64,000 nt of DNA, taken from Clostridia bacterium (GTDB lineage: Bacteria > Bacillota_A > Clostridia > Oscillospirales > CAG-272). The notes beneath the pieces are model-generated. The model worked only from the letters and a program-made list of their open reading frames with translations. It had not been told where the DNA came from and ran no database searches. The stretch spans positions 9,935-73,934 of the forward strand of contig JAGBRZ010000215.1 of NCBI GenBank assembly GCA_017632155.1, in the 5' to 3' direction. Below are positions 15,515 through 23,038 of the stretch, in pieces. The translations under genes and the position numbers were made by a program. Position 1 is the first letter of the stretch. Every line of letters begins with the position of its first letter.

Positions 15515-16978
15515 ATGGAAAAGAACAAAGCGTTCACCGGGCAGCTCCGGGTGATGGAAACTGCCAACCCCAAGCTGTATGCGGTGGAGATCATGGCGCT
15601 GAACTCCGAAATCAATCGGAACAACTGGCGCTATGTGAACCTTGAACAGCACCTGAATGAGTTTTTGGACATTCCCATTCTGACCGCTTATGTCATGGGC
15701 GGCAACGTCATCGGGGACGGCCACAACTACAACATGAAGCGAGACCCCAAAACTGGGGAAGACTACGCTTCGTTCACCGCGTCCGATGCCGAGCGCATCG
15801 TTGGGTGGATTCCCAAAGACCAGTCCAATGTTCGCCTTGAAGTGGTGGACGGCGTGGAGTGGGTCATCGTCAAGGGAAATCTGTGGGCGTGGTATGCCAA
15901 AGAGCTTGTAGACCAAATTGCGCGACAGGGGCGCATGGAGGTTTCTATAGAGACACTTGTGACGGACGAGCGCAAGGGAGAGAGCGGCGAAGACGTTGAG
16001 GAAAAATATCTTGTCCTCGGCATCACGATCCTCGGCAACGGCGTTGAGCCTGCCGTAGCTGGGGCGAACATCCGAACCCTCTCCGAACTTTCCGAACTGC
16101 GGAGCAATCAGGCGGAAAATATTCTGAAAGCCGCCAGCTACGCCAAGCCGGAAGAGAGTCCAGAGGAAGAAGAGCCTGACGAAGATCCCGACGATGTGGA
16201 TGAGCCGGAGGACGATTCTTCCGAAACACTTCAAAACAATGAACAAAAAGGAGTGAAAAAGGTTATGACCTATCTCAGCCGCAAAGAGCTTGCGGAGCTG
16301 GGCAAGAAGTTCCCGGAGTTCAAGGTTCTGGCCGCTGTGCAGGCCGAGGACGGCGCTATCCGGGTCTGCCTGATGGCGAAGGACGCCAGCACTTCCGTTT
16401 ACAAAATGGACAGCATGGACGACACCATCGTGCCTGAGAAGTTCCGCAGAGCCATTGCGAAGGTCAACTTCGTTCTGGGTGAGGACTGCGACAACGCAGA
16501 GATCGACGCCTGCGAGATGACCGAGGAAATGGCTTCCGAGGTTGCCGAGGCTTGCGACAATGCGAAGAAGCTGGAAGCCCAGCTCAACGCCGCCAACGAG
16601 CGCATCAAGGCGATGGAAACCGCCGAGCGTACCCGCCGTGTGCAGGCCGCGAAGGACAAGGCCAAGGCTGTTCTCAATGGTCTGAACGCCAACCGCAAGG
16701 CCAAGGAGAGGTTTGAGGACTCCATCCTCAACACCATCAACGCCGACATTGATGCCGGTAAGTACACCGAGAAGGTGAACTCCGACGGTCTGTGGATCGG
16801 TGATGCCGAGGTCGAACGCGATGTTTCCTTCCTGTGCATGAACGCCCAGAAGGAGATGGATCGCAAGGCCAAGGAAGCCAGCGAGTCCGTTTTCGCCGAC
16901 ACCCGGTTCCTGAACAACCACAACGACGATGCTCCTGACGGCATCGACAGCCTCCTGTCCGAACTGGACAAAATCTAA
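15515..16978 (+). CDS. Prohead protease fused to scaffold
   Basis: The 487-residue protein has an N-terminal ~210-residue beta-rich domain (GQLRVMETANPKLYAVEIMAL, HQRNVEVSIETLV-like strands, LGITILGNGVEPA), resembling prohead proteases. An acidic linker (EEEEPDEDPDDVDEPEDD, ~225-245) and a helical scaffold-like region (~250-487) with a long coiled coil around KKLEAQLNAANERIKAME follow. It should shape the prohead and then mature it by cleavage. ATG 15515 is preferred to the in-frame GTG at 15506. A likely internal start at 16265 would make the scaffold alone. Confidence 0.65.
   Translation: MEKNKAFTGQLRVMETANPKLYAVEIMALNSEINRNNWRYVNLEQHLNEFLDIPILTAYVMGGNVIGDGHNYNMKRDPKTGEDYASFTASDAERIVGWIPKDQSNVRLEVVDGVEWVIVKGNLWAWYAKELVDQIARQGRMEVSIETLVTDERKGESGEDVEEKYLVLGITILGNGVEPAVAGANIRTLSELSELRSNQAENILKAASYAKPEESPEEEEPDEDPDDVDEPEDDSSETLQNNEQKGVKKVMTYLSRKELAELGKKFPEFKVLAAVQAEDGAIRVCLMAKDASTSVYKMDSMDDTIVPEKFRRAIAKVNFVLGEDCDNAEIDACEMTEEMASEVAEACDNAKKLEAQLNAANERIKAMETAERTRRVQAAKDKAKAVLNGLNANRKAKERFEDSILNTINADIDAGKYTEKVNSDGLWIGDAEVERDVSFLCMNAQKEMDRKAKEASESVFADTRFLNNHNDDAPDGIDSLLSELDKI
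16265..16978 (+). CDS. Nested scaffold protein (internal start)
   Basis: Inside the protease/scaffold gene, AAAAAGGAG (16246-16254 area) lies 11-12 nt before an in-frame ATG at 16265. The 237-residue product from there starts MTYLSRKELAELGKKF and contains the whole helical scaffold region. Nested scaffold genes in frame with a protease are established in lambda (C/Nu3). A similar GGAGTGAAAAA-N5-6-ATG leader starts the tail tube gene here. This is inferred from the ribosome site only. Confidence 0.45.
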   Translation: MTYLSRKELAELGKKFPEFKVLAAVQAEDGAIRVCLMAKDASTSVYKMDSMDDTIVPEKFRRAIAKVNFVLGEDCDNAEIDACEMTEEMASEVAEACDNAKKLEAQLNAANERIKAMETAERTRRVQAAKDKAKAVLNGLNANRKAKERFEDSILNTINADIDAGKYTEKVNSDGLWIGDAEVERDVSFLCMNAQKEMDRKAKEASESVFADTRFLNNHNDDAPDGIDSLLSELDKI

Positions 16979-16997
16979 CAAGGAGAGTGAGTAACTA

Positions 16998-17579
16998 ATG
17001 GCCTTTACCGCTAACACCGCTTTTGAAGCGCGTATCGTCAACGACCGTTTTGACGATCTGGCGAATGTCGCCGGTAAGTTCTTCGTCTCCACGACCCCCA
17101 CTGACTGCGATGCCGGTCAGCTCTGCATCCGCGACAGCCTGCTGGACTGCGAGGGTTTTGCGAACGTAAAGAACGAGAACACCTGGAAATTCGTGACCGC
17201 CACGAACTCCACCACCGCCAACACCCCCATCTACGCCTGCGATCCCCACGACTGGCCCCTGATCGGCGATGGCCGCAACCTGTGGGCTGTGGGCAGCGAG
17301 ACTCTGGGTCTTGGCATTCCCGCTGGACGCTACGGCTCCTTCCGCCGTTTCCATTTTGACGGCGAGTCCGTCTATCGCTTCGGCGTTGGCAACCTTGCCT
17401 CCGCTCTGAGCACCAATACATTTCTGACCATCAGCGCCGCTGGCAAGCTGACCCCCGCCGCCTCCGCTCCCGTGACTGCGGGTCTGCCCTACTTCAAGGT
17501 CATGGGCACTGGCAACTTTACTGAGGGCACTTCCGCCAGCTTCGGCTATGTTGACGCTATGGCCTGCGTCGCTGAATGA
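16998..17579 (+). CDS. Probable head decoration protein
   Basis: The 193-residue, beta-rich protein is low in charge and has many Gly, Ala, Thr and Phe. It is encoded between scaffold and major capsid, where decoration or stabilisation proteins of HK97-fold phages lie. Its codons are strongly biased to GCC, ACC, AAC and CTG, as in the major capsid and tail tube genes, suggesting high expression. AAGGAGAG precedes the ATG. The assignment is from context. Confidence 0.6.
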   Translation: MAFTANTAFEARIVNDRFDDLANVAGKFFVSTTPTDCDAGQLCIRDSLLDCEGFANVKNENTWKFVTATNSTTANTPIYACDPHDWPLIGDGRNLWAVGSETLGLGIPAGRYGSFRRFHFDGESVYRFGVGNLASALSTNTFLTISAAGKLTPAASAPVTAGLPYFKVMGTGNFTEGTSASFGYVDAMACVAE

Positions 17580-17595
17580 GGGGAGGTAGCAAGTA

Positions 17596-18828
17596 ATGAA
17601 GCTGAATATGAACAGCATCAATCCCGGCGTGTTTAAGGTTTCTGCCGCCGAGACCCAGGGGGACAACGCCCGCGCCGCTCTTATCGGAGCCGGTCGTATG
17701 CTGGCTTACGAGTACGCCCGCAAAGGCACTCTGGCTATGCGGGCTGCCCTCGGCAACAAGGACAACGAGATCGCTTCCGTTCTGTCCGCCGAGAAGTACA
17801 AAGAAACCAACGACAAGTTCCAGGCCGCCCATCTGCTGTACGCCGCGAAGCAGGCTGACAAGCTGCTCGGCAAGAAAGGCCCTGAGTCCTTTGAGGAGTT
17901 CAAGCGTAACGGTAACCAGTATTACCGCAACGATATGTTCCTCCGCGTCCTGGCCGGTATCTACACCGACATCATCAACCCCATCCTGCCCCGCGTGTTC
18001 TCCGAGGCTGTCAGCATCTTCGCTGATGTCTACGAGGTCGGCTTCGGCGAGACCCGCCAGATCACCATCGGAAGCAACGACATCGTGATCTTCCAGGATG
18101 ACGCCCACGGCGCTTACCGCAGCAAGCCCCGCAACACCTTCTACAGCCGTGACTACACTCTGAATCCCCAGCCCAAGACCGCTCTTGTGGCTATGAAGTG
18201 GATTCAGCTCGTCGGCACAAACGTGGACTTCGGCCAGTTCTTCGCCAACATCGCCGCCGGTATGTACGCCAAGACGATGGGTATGTGGAACGCCGCCATG
18301 ACCGCCGCCATCTCCGACACCTCCCTGGTTCCCCCCAACCTGAGTGTCACCTTTGACACCCAGAACTGGGTCAAACTGGCGAACCGTCTGGCTGCTGTCA
18401 ACAACACCTCCATCAGCAACATCATGGCTATCGGCTCCTACCCCGCTCTGGCCCAGGTGCTGCCCCAGGATGTGACCGGCTCCACCAACGTGAACATGGA
18501 CGCCGCCATCGCCACTCTGCTGGGTGCGGATTATGTCCGCGCTGGCTACCTCGGCGAGTACATGGCTATCCGTCTGATGCCGCTCCAGGATGTCGTCATC
18601 CCCGGCACTCAGAACACCACCGTGGATACCATGCTGTCCGACAGCCTGATCTACATGATGGCCGGTAATGGCCGCAAGCCTTTGGCTATCGGCATGAACG
18701 GCTCCGATCCTCTGGAGCTGACCATCGACCCCTACGCCGCTGGCGATATGTCCATCGGTCTGTCCCTGACCTACAACATCGATCAGGTCGCGATCTTCTC
18801 CGACCACATCGGCGTCGTGTCCATCTGA
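17596..18828 (+). CDS. Major capsid protein
   Basis: The 410-residue protein follows portal, protease/scaffold and decoration genes. Its biased codon use suggests very high expression. An N-terminal helical part (~10-130) precedes a beta/alpha-rich body with conserved-looking segments GFGETRQITIGSNDIVIF (~150-170) and an ending typical of capsid P-domains (LTYNIDQVAIFSDHIGVVSI). It presumably has an HK97 fold, but this cannot be confirmed from sequence alone. GGGGAGG precedes the ATG. Confidence 0.8.
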   Translation: MKLNMNSINPGVFKVSAAETQGDNARAALIGAGRMLAYEYARKGTLAMRAALGNKDNEIASVLSAEKYKETNDKFQAAHLLYAAKQADKLLGKKGPESFEEFKRNGNQYYRNDMFLRVLAGIYTDIINPILPRVFSEAVSIFADVYEVGFGETRQITIGSNDIVIFQDDAHGAYRSKPRNTFYSRDYTLNPQPKTALVAMKWIQLVGTNVDFGQFFANIAAGMYAKTMGMWNAAMTAAISDTSLVPPNLSVTFDTQNWVKLANRLAAVNNTSISNIMAIGSYPALAQVLPQDVTGSTNVNMDAAIATLLGADYVRAGYLGEYMAIRLMPLQDVVIPGTQNTTVDTMLSDSLIYMMAGNGRKPLAIGMNGSDPLELTIDPYAAGDMSIGLSLTYNIDQVAIFSDHIGVVSI

Positions 18829-18836
18829 TCCCAAAC

Positions 18837-18865
18837 AACGAGGGGCGGAAACCCCGTCCCTCGTT
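18837..18865. terminator. Hairpin after major capsid gene
   Basis: AACGAGGG (18837-18844) pairs with CCCTCGTT (18858-18865) with an inner GCGG/CCCCGT pairing. Only a short T-run follows (GTTTCC), so it may be a partial terminator or an mRNA-stabilising/processing hairpin before the tRNA. Confidence 0.55.
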
Positions 18866-18870
18866 TCCAT

Positions 18871-18944
18871 GCTGTCATCGCATAACGGCAATGCTCCTGC
18901 CTTGTAAGCAGGAAACGTGGGTTCGACTCCTACTGACAGCTCCA
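18871..18944 (+). tRNA. tRNA-Thr (anticodon UGU)
   Basis: A full cloverleaf is visible: acceptor GCTGTCA/TGACAGC, D-arm GCAT/ATGC, anticodon arm CCTGC-CTTGTAA-GCAGG with anticodon TGT, T-arm GTGGG-TTCGACT-CCTAC, discriminator T and encoded CCA (18942-18944). It lies within the late structural transcript directly after the capsid gene. It differs from the tRNA-Thr(CGU) fragment at the attachment site. Confidence 0.92.
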
Positions 18945-18982
18945 TTTAATCAGATAAAAACGCCATGAAGGAGGATTTATAG

Positions 18983-19807
18983 ATGGCGAACTACGCGACA
19001 ATGAAGAAAGACGAGCTTATTGCTCTGGCACAGGAAAAGGGCGTGGAGGCGGATGCTTCCATGACCAAGGCGCAGATCATTGCGGCAATCGAAAATGCGG
19101 GAAATGTGACGGCAGAGCCGGAAACTGCCGTGGAAAACGTGACGGCGGAGCCGGAAACTCCCCCCGAAAATGTGGAAGAGCCTGCGGAAGACCCGGCGCT
19201 GGAACTGCTGAAAGCCCAGAATGAACTGCTCCGGCAGCAGATGGAAGAACTTCAGAAACAGCTTCTTGCCCTTCAGCGACCCCAGGTGATTCAGGTGTCA
19301 GCCGACACCGAGCGCGTTTACTTTCTGTGGCAGGCAGAGGTTGCGGACTACAACCTCGTGACCTTCGGCCCCGGCGGAATGTACGGCAGCATCACCGGCA
19401 AGACGGGAACATTCAGCGTTCCCAAAAACGAACTGAGCCGCATCCTCGACAACCGCACTCGCGGCTTCATCCAGAAGCGGTGGCTGATCGTGCTGGACGG
19501 TCTGAACGATGAGGAGCGCGAGGCAATGGGCGTCGCCTACGCAGACGGAGAGATCATGGACAGAAAAGTGTTCTCCCGCATGGTGGACTTGAGCAAGGAC
19601 GAGATCTGCGAGGTCTACGAGAAGCTGTGCGAGAGCCACAAGGAAATGGTCGGCAGACGCTTTTACGAGGCGTGGCAGAACATGAACCCCGCTGTGACCC
19701 GCGAAAAGGTCATTGCCCTGCGGAACATCACCCGCGATAAGGGGCTTGAAATCAAGGCGTTCCAGACCATCCTTCAGGAAATGAACGCTTCTGAGGAGGA
19801 AGAGTAA
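18983..19807 (+). CDS. Structural protein with N-terminal SAP/HeH-like domain
   Basis: The 274-residue protein opens with MKKDELIALAQEKGVEADASMTKA-type helix-extended-helix residues (~6-38). These resemble HeH/SAP or Rho N-terminal domains seen in phage head-tail genes. Then come a repeated acidic NVTAEPET linker, a coiled coil (~75-100), a small beta domain (~105-165) and a helical C-terminus. It starts behind GAAGGAGG after the tRNA. A head-completion role is likely from position but unproven. Confidence 0.55.
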   Translation: MANYATMKKDELIALAQEKGVEADASMTKAQIIAAIENAGNVTAEPETAVENVTAEPETPPENVEEPAEDPALELLKAQNELLRQQMEELQKQLLALQRPQVIQVSADTERVYFLWQAEVADYNLVTFGPGGMYGSITGKTGTFSVPKNELSRILDNRTRGFIQKRWLIVLDGLNDEEREAMGVAYADGEIMDRKVFSRMVDLSKDEICEVYEKLCESHKEMVGRRFYEAWQNMNPAVTREKVIALRNITRDKGLEIKAFQTILQEMNASEEEE

Positions 19808-19983
19808 TGGTAAGCACCGACAGAATGATTATGCACTACCGTGGGCTGTCCAGCGATACAAAGCCCGACGCGCCGCCCAACGGCAGTGACTTTCTGGAAA
19901 TCGACACCGGCAAGGTGTGGTACTTCGACGTTGACAGTGGCGACTGGATCGACCCCACCGCCACAGACGATGCCGATAGCTGA
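19807..19983 (+). CDS. Small acidic protein
   Basis: The 58-residue frame starts at ATG 19807, overlapping the previous stop TAA by one base. It has a central LEIDTGKVWYFDVDSGDW beta-like stretch and an acidic end. Short proteins with a DTG-KVW pattern are common in phage structural operons. No function is recognised. Confidence 0.55.
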   Translation: MVSTDRMIMHYRGLSSDTKPDAPPNGSDFLEIDTGKVWYFDVDSGDWIDPTATDDADS

Positions 19984-19998
19984 AAAGGAGAATAAAAA

Positions 19999-20415
19999 AT
20001 GAGAGAAGTTTTCATCGAAGTGGCCGTTCAGGTCATCGGCGCTATCCTCATGGGTATCGTCGGCATCGTGTTTGCCTACATCGGCAAGTGGATGGGGCAG
20101 ACCAAGAAGCTGGAAACCGTATCCGCCGCCATGGAACAGCTTGAAGCTGTCGTGAAGAACGTGGTAGGCGAACTCCAGCAGACAATGGTGGAGAGCCTGA
20201 AAGACGCATCCGTAGACGGCAAACTGTCGCAGGAAGATATTTATGATCTCGGCAAACTCCTGGTGGCAAAGGCCAATGAACAACTCAGCAACCCCGCATC
20301 CGAAACTCTGAAAGCCGCAGGCATTGATATAGAAGCAATGATTCACAGCATTGCCGAGGCTTACATCGAGCGGATCAAGCGGATGAACAACATTATCACA
20401 ATCGACGGCGAATAA
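19999..20415 (+). CDS. Holin, LLH-family-like
   Basis: The 138-residue protein has one N-terminal membrane span (~6-28, VQVIGAILMGIVGIVFAYIG) followed by a long amphipathic helical tail with KLSQEDIYDLGKLLVAKANE. This resembles LL-H-type phage holins. It would form inner-membrane lesions at the end of infection and let the endolysin out. It is unusually placed between head genes, with the XhlA-like gene next and the endolysin 21 kb downstream. AAAAGGAG precedes the ATG. Confidence 0.65.
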   Translation: MREVFIEVAVQVIGAILMGIVGIVFAYIGKWMGQTKKLETVSAAMEQLEAVVKNVVGELQQTMVESLKDASVDGKLSQEDIYDLGKLLVAKANEQLSNPASETLKAAGIDIEAMIHSIAEAYIERIKRMNNIITIDGE

Positions 20416-20448
20416 GCCGACACGAAACATAGATGGGGGACGCAGACA

Positions 20449-20751
20449 ATGGCACTGTCACTGGAAGAGCAGGCGATTACTTTGAAAGAAGTCGAAGAGC
20501 GGAGCAAAGGCAACGCCAGACGCATTGAGAGCCTGGAAAAGAAGGTTGACGATCTCAGCGATGTTGTCGGCGTCCTCCAGGCTATGAAGAAGGACTTGGA
20601 GTATCTTACCAAGTCCGTGAACGAAACGAGCGCAGACGTAAAGGAACTCAAGGAGAAACCGGCGAAGCGGTGGGAAGACCTCGTTGGGAAAATCATATGG
20701 GGCGTTGTCGGCGCTGTGCTGACTTTCTTTCTTGCGAGGGGCGGACTTTAA
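20449..20751 (+). CDS. XhlA-like lysis protein
   Basis: The 100-residue protein has an N-terminal coiled coil (~8-70, with IESLEKKVDDLSDVVG and SVNETSADVKELKEK) and one C-terminal membrane span (~80-98, IIWGVVGAVLTFFLA). This is the layout of XhlA/hemolysin-type phage proteins that work with a holin. It lies 33 bp after the holin-like gene, with GGGGGA before the ATG. Confidence 0.75.
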   Translation: MALSLEEQAITLKEVEERSKGNARRIESLEKKVDDLSDVVGVLQAMKKDLEYLTKSVNETSADVKELKEKPAKRWEDLVGKIIWGVVGAVLTFFLARGGL

Positions 20752-20758
20752 TCTATAC

Positions 20759-20832
20759 ACGGTCGTGGTGTAACGGCAGCACACAAGGCTTTGAACCTTG
20801 GGGCGGTGGCTCGACACCACCCGACTGTGCCA
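20759..20832 (+). tRNA. tRNA-Gln (anticodon UUG)
   Basis: The cloverleaf is complete: acceptor ACGGTCG/CGACTGT (one G-U), short D-arm GTG/CAC, anticodon arm CAAGG-CTTTGAA-CCTTG with anticodon TTG, T-arm GGTGG-CTCGACA-CCACC, discriminator G and encoded CCA. The T-loop is CTCGACA rather than TTCGANN, a small deviation. It lies 7 bp after the XhlA-like stop in the late operon. Confidence 0.88.
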
Positions 20833-20848
20833 ATAAAGGGGCATGAAT

Positions 20849-21613
20849 ATGGCTACCAAAAGAGTATTACTGGCGGCATACGTCGAGGGAGATGTTCCCG
20901 TACAGCCCGTCGGCGAAGGAACGCTGATGGAGCGGATCGAGTGCGCCGCCATGACTTATATCAAAAACGATATGTCCCTTGACTGGGATATGAAAAACCG
21001 TCTGCCGGTTTTCTATCGGAGAATGTGGAACTATATGCAGGCGGCGATTCCGCTTTTTAATAAGCCGCCCACGATGCTGCTCCGGCTTCGGGATTATACG
21101 GAGCCTCAGTTCTCCGACGTGCTGTTTACCGTTACCGATGAGCCTGTCAGCGGCGTTGTCGAGGTAAACACCGGCATAACTGATATGGACATCTGCTCCG
21201 CCGGAGTGCTGACGGAAGACGAGTTTGGTGATCCGACCTATGTTCCCCTCTCCGTGGAAAGCTATGACCAGGAAACCGGGGTGGTGGTCATCGGAGGCCC
21301 CATTTCCGCAGGCGATGAAATCGACATCGACTTCTACAAGTCCGGCTCTTTCGCAGCGGAACTGAACCCCACGGAAATAGACATCCTTGCGTTCTGCATC
21401 TACGACGTGTGGGAACACCGGTTCGATAACAACGCTCTTGAAAGGGCTTCCAAGATCCGGGACGCCAACTTCACCACCATCTCCGAAGCCAGCCAGACGG
21501 CGGCGGGAACAGCCCGCCAGTCAGCGGTGGACAGTCAGCTTTTCGATAAGCTGAGAATGTACGAGATGAACTGTGCCTACCTGAAAACAGTGTCGAAAAC
21601 CCCCTTGTTCTGA
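20849..21613 (+). CDS. Head-tail connector-like structural protein
   Basis: The 254-residue protein has helical N- and C-terminal parts around a beta-rich centre (~90-165) with repeated VEVNTG, VESYDQETGVVVIGG and IDIDFYKSG strands. Its place after head genes and before tail genes suggests an adaptor or connector component. ATG 20849 is chosen because AAAGGGG is 7 nt upstream; the in-frame ATG at 20843 is too close. Not recognised by family. Confidence 0.5.
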   Translation: MATKRVLLAAYVEGDVPVQPVGEGTLMERIECAAMTYIKNDMSLDWDMKNRLPVFYRRMWNYMQAAIPLFNKPPTMLLRLRDYTEPQFSDVLFTVTDEPVSGVVEVNTGITDMDICSAGVLTEDEFGDPTYVPLSVESYDQETGVVVIGGPISAGDEIDIDFYKSGSFAAELNPTEIDILAFCIYDVWEHRFDNNALERASKIRDANFTTISEASQTAAGTARQSAVDSQLFDKLRMYEMNCAYLKTVSKTPLF

Positions 21614-21633
21614 CATCAAAGGAGTGAGAGTAC

Positions 21634-22950
21634 ATGGCGAATATCACACAGTTTGCGCAGACCGCCGGAACTCTCTGCGGGAACGGATGGGCGGCGGAGA
21701 GTAACCGGGCGTATAAGGACGGTTCTCTTCAGACACAGTATTTTCAGAACGAAACGGTGGCGTATGTGGCGCAGATGGGGCATATCGCCTCCAATGTGTA
21801 CTCCGCAGACTGCCAGGGGCTGAACCCCGATGATTTCTTTGAGTGGCGGAGAGTGAAACTGCGCTCCATCCGTGCGGCGCAGGCGCAGACCGGCTCCACC
21901 ATGCCGGGAGACTGGCAGAGAATCTACCTCATCAACCCCGCCAACTATACCTATCTGCCCCAAGGCGCACTGCTGAAATACGCGGACAACACATGGATCG
22001 TGTTCAAGGACAAGAACATCGCCGCTGTGCATGGAAGCGCCATCGTCAGGCGGTGCAACGCCGTGGTGAATGTCCTTGACTGGTACGGGAACATCGTCCC
22101 GGTTCCCATCTCCTACGCCAAGATGGAAACGCTGGGCAACGCCCCGCATACCACAGAAAACACAATCACTTCCAAGAACTATATCGCCGTCATATGCCAG
22201 CTCAATGAGTACACCAGACACTTCACAGAGAATACCCGTGTGCTTTTGGCGGATACGGCTTATGCCATGCGAGGCATAGACGATTTCACCCGCGAATTTA
22301 CGGACGATCCTGACAGCGTTCATCTGCTGACCTTCACGATTGAGCGTGTGGAAGTACAGCCGCAGGACAACGTGGAGCTGGGAGTCGCCGACTACGGCGG
22401 ATTCTCATGGGAGATTTCCGTGAACTGGAACAACTCCATGCGGCCCGGAATGACGCAGAAAATTTCCGCATCCAGCCAAAGGAACAATGTGGCGGTTTCG
22501 TCCACGGAAGAGCGCCCGATCAGCTATTACTACGAATCTTCGGACGAATCTGTGCTGACGGTGGACGAAAACGGCCTGGTTACGGCTGTCGGCGAGGGCG
22601 AAGCGGACATCATCATTACCCTCGCCCAGAACGAGAACATCTCCACATCCGTGCATATCGAAGTGCCTGCCGCTGAGAACGCTTATGTGGCGTTTACCAG
22701 CACAATTCCGCAGACAATGCACGAATTTGACGCCATAAACGTGTCTGCCGCCTACTTTGAAAACGGCGAAGCAACGGATACGCCGGTCACGATCACATTC
22801 TCCGGCCCGGAAGACGGCGCATACTCCGCCAATCCGGGGAGCGGGAACACCTACGGGCTTATCAGCTACCATGCTTCCCCCATCCCGCTTGTCATCACGG
22901 CAAGCTACGGCGCACACAGCGCAACCGCCACTGTATTTCTCATAACCTGA
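21634..22950 (+). CDS. Structural protein with C-terminal Ig-like domain
   Basis: In this 438-residue protein residues ~1-255 form an unrecognised beta-rich domain with many Asn and Tyr. Residues ~265-350 carry a Big2-type bacterial Ig-like motif (ESSDESVLTVDENGLVTAVG), followed by a second beta-sandwich-like segment to the end. Ig-like domains on phage head or tail proteins commonly bind surface sugars. Given its position it may be a head-surface or connector protein. AAGGAGTGAGAG precedes the ATG. Confidence 0.6.
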   Translation: MANITQFAQTAGTLCGNGWAAESNRAYKDGSLQTQYFQNETVAYVAQMGHIASNVYSADCQGLNPDDFFEWRRVKLRSIRAAQAQTGSTMPGDWQRIYLINPANYTYLPQGALLKYADNTWIVFKDKNIAAVHGSAIVRRCNAVVNVLDWYGNIVPVPISYAKMETLGNAPHTTENTITSKNYIAVICQLNEYTRHFTENTRVLLADTAYAMRGIDDFTREFTDDPDSVHLLTFTIERVEVQPQDNVELGVADYGGFSWEISVNWNNSMRPGMTQKISASSQRNNVAVSSTEERPISYYYESSDESVLTVDENGLVTAVGEGEADIIITLAQNENISTSVHIEVPAAENAYVAFTSTIPQTMHEFDAINVSAAYFENGEATDTPVTITFSGPEDGAYSANPGSGNTYGLISYHASPIPLVITASYGAHSATATVFLIT

Positions 22951-22976
22951 CTTTAAACATGGTCTTGTGGGTGTAG

Positions 22977-23015
22977 ATGCGACGTTAAAGTGGCTGGGGT
23001 GGGAGCCTGTTGCAT
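22977..23015 (+). promoter_or_regulatory. Two-tier stem-loop in an intergenic gap
   Basis: ATGCGAC (22977-22983) pairs with GTTGCAT (23009-23015, one G-U), enclosing GGCT/AGCC around a GGGGTGGG loop. There is no T-run, so it is probably an mRNA structure. It is not a canonical tRNA (no T-arm or CCA). Confidence 0.35.
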
Positions 23016-23038
23016 AGAAAATAGGAGAATTTCTGCCT

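Noticed and set aside
15413..17101. 562-codon minus-strand open frame
   Set aside because: Antisense to the portal end, protease/scaffold and decoration genes, which have motifs, ribosome sites and context; the frame is a by-product of GC-biased codons.
17557..18945. 462-codon minus-strand open frame with His/Val/Gly-rich translation
   Set aside because: Antisense shadow of the highly codon-biased major capsid gene and also runs through the tRNA-Thr.
22951..23038. Possible third tRNA
   Set aside because: There is a 7-bp closing stem, but no anticodon arm, T-arm or CCA; kept as a generic hairpin.
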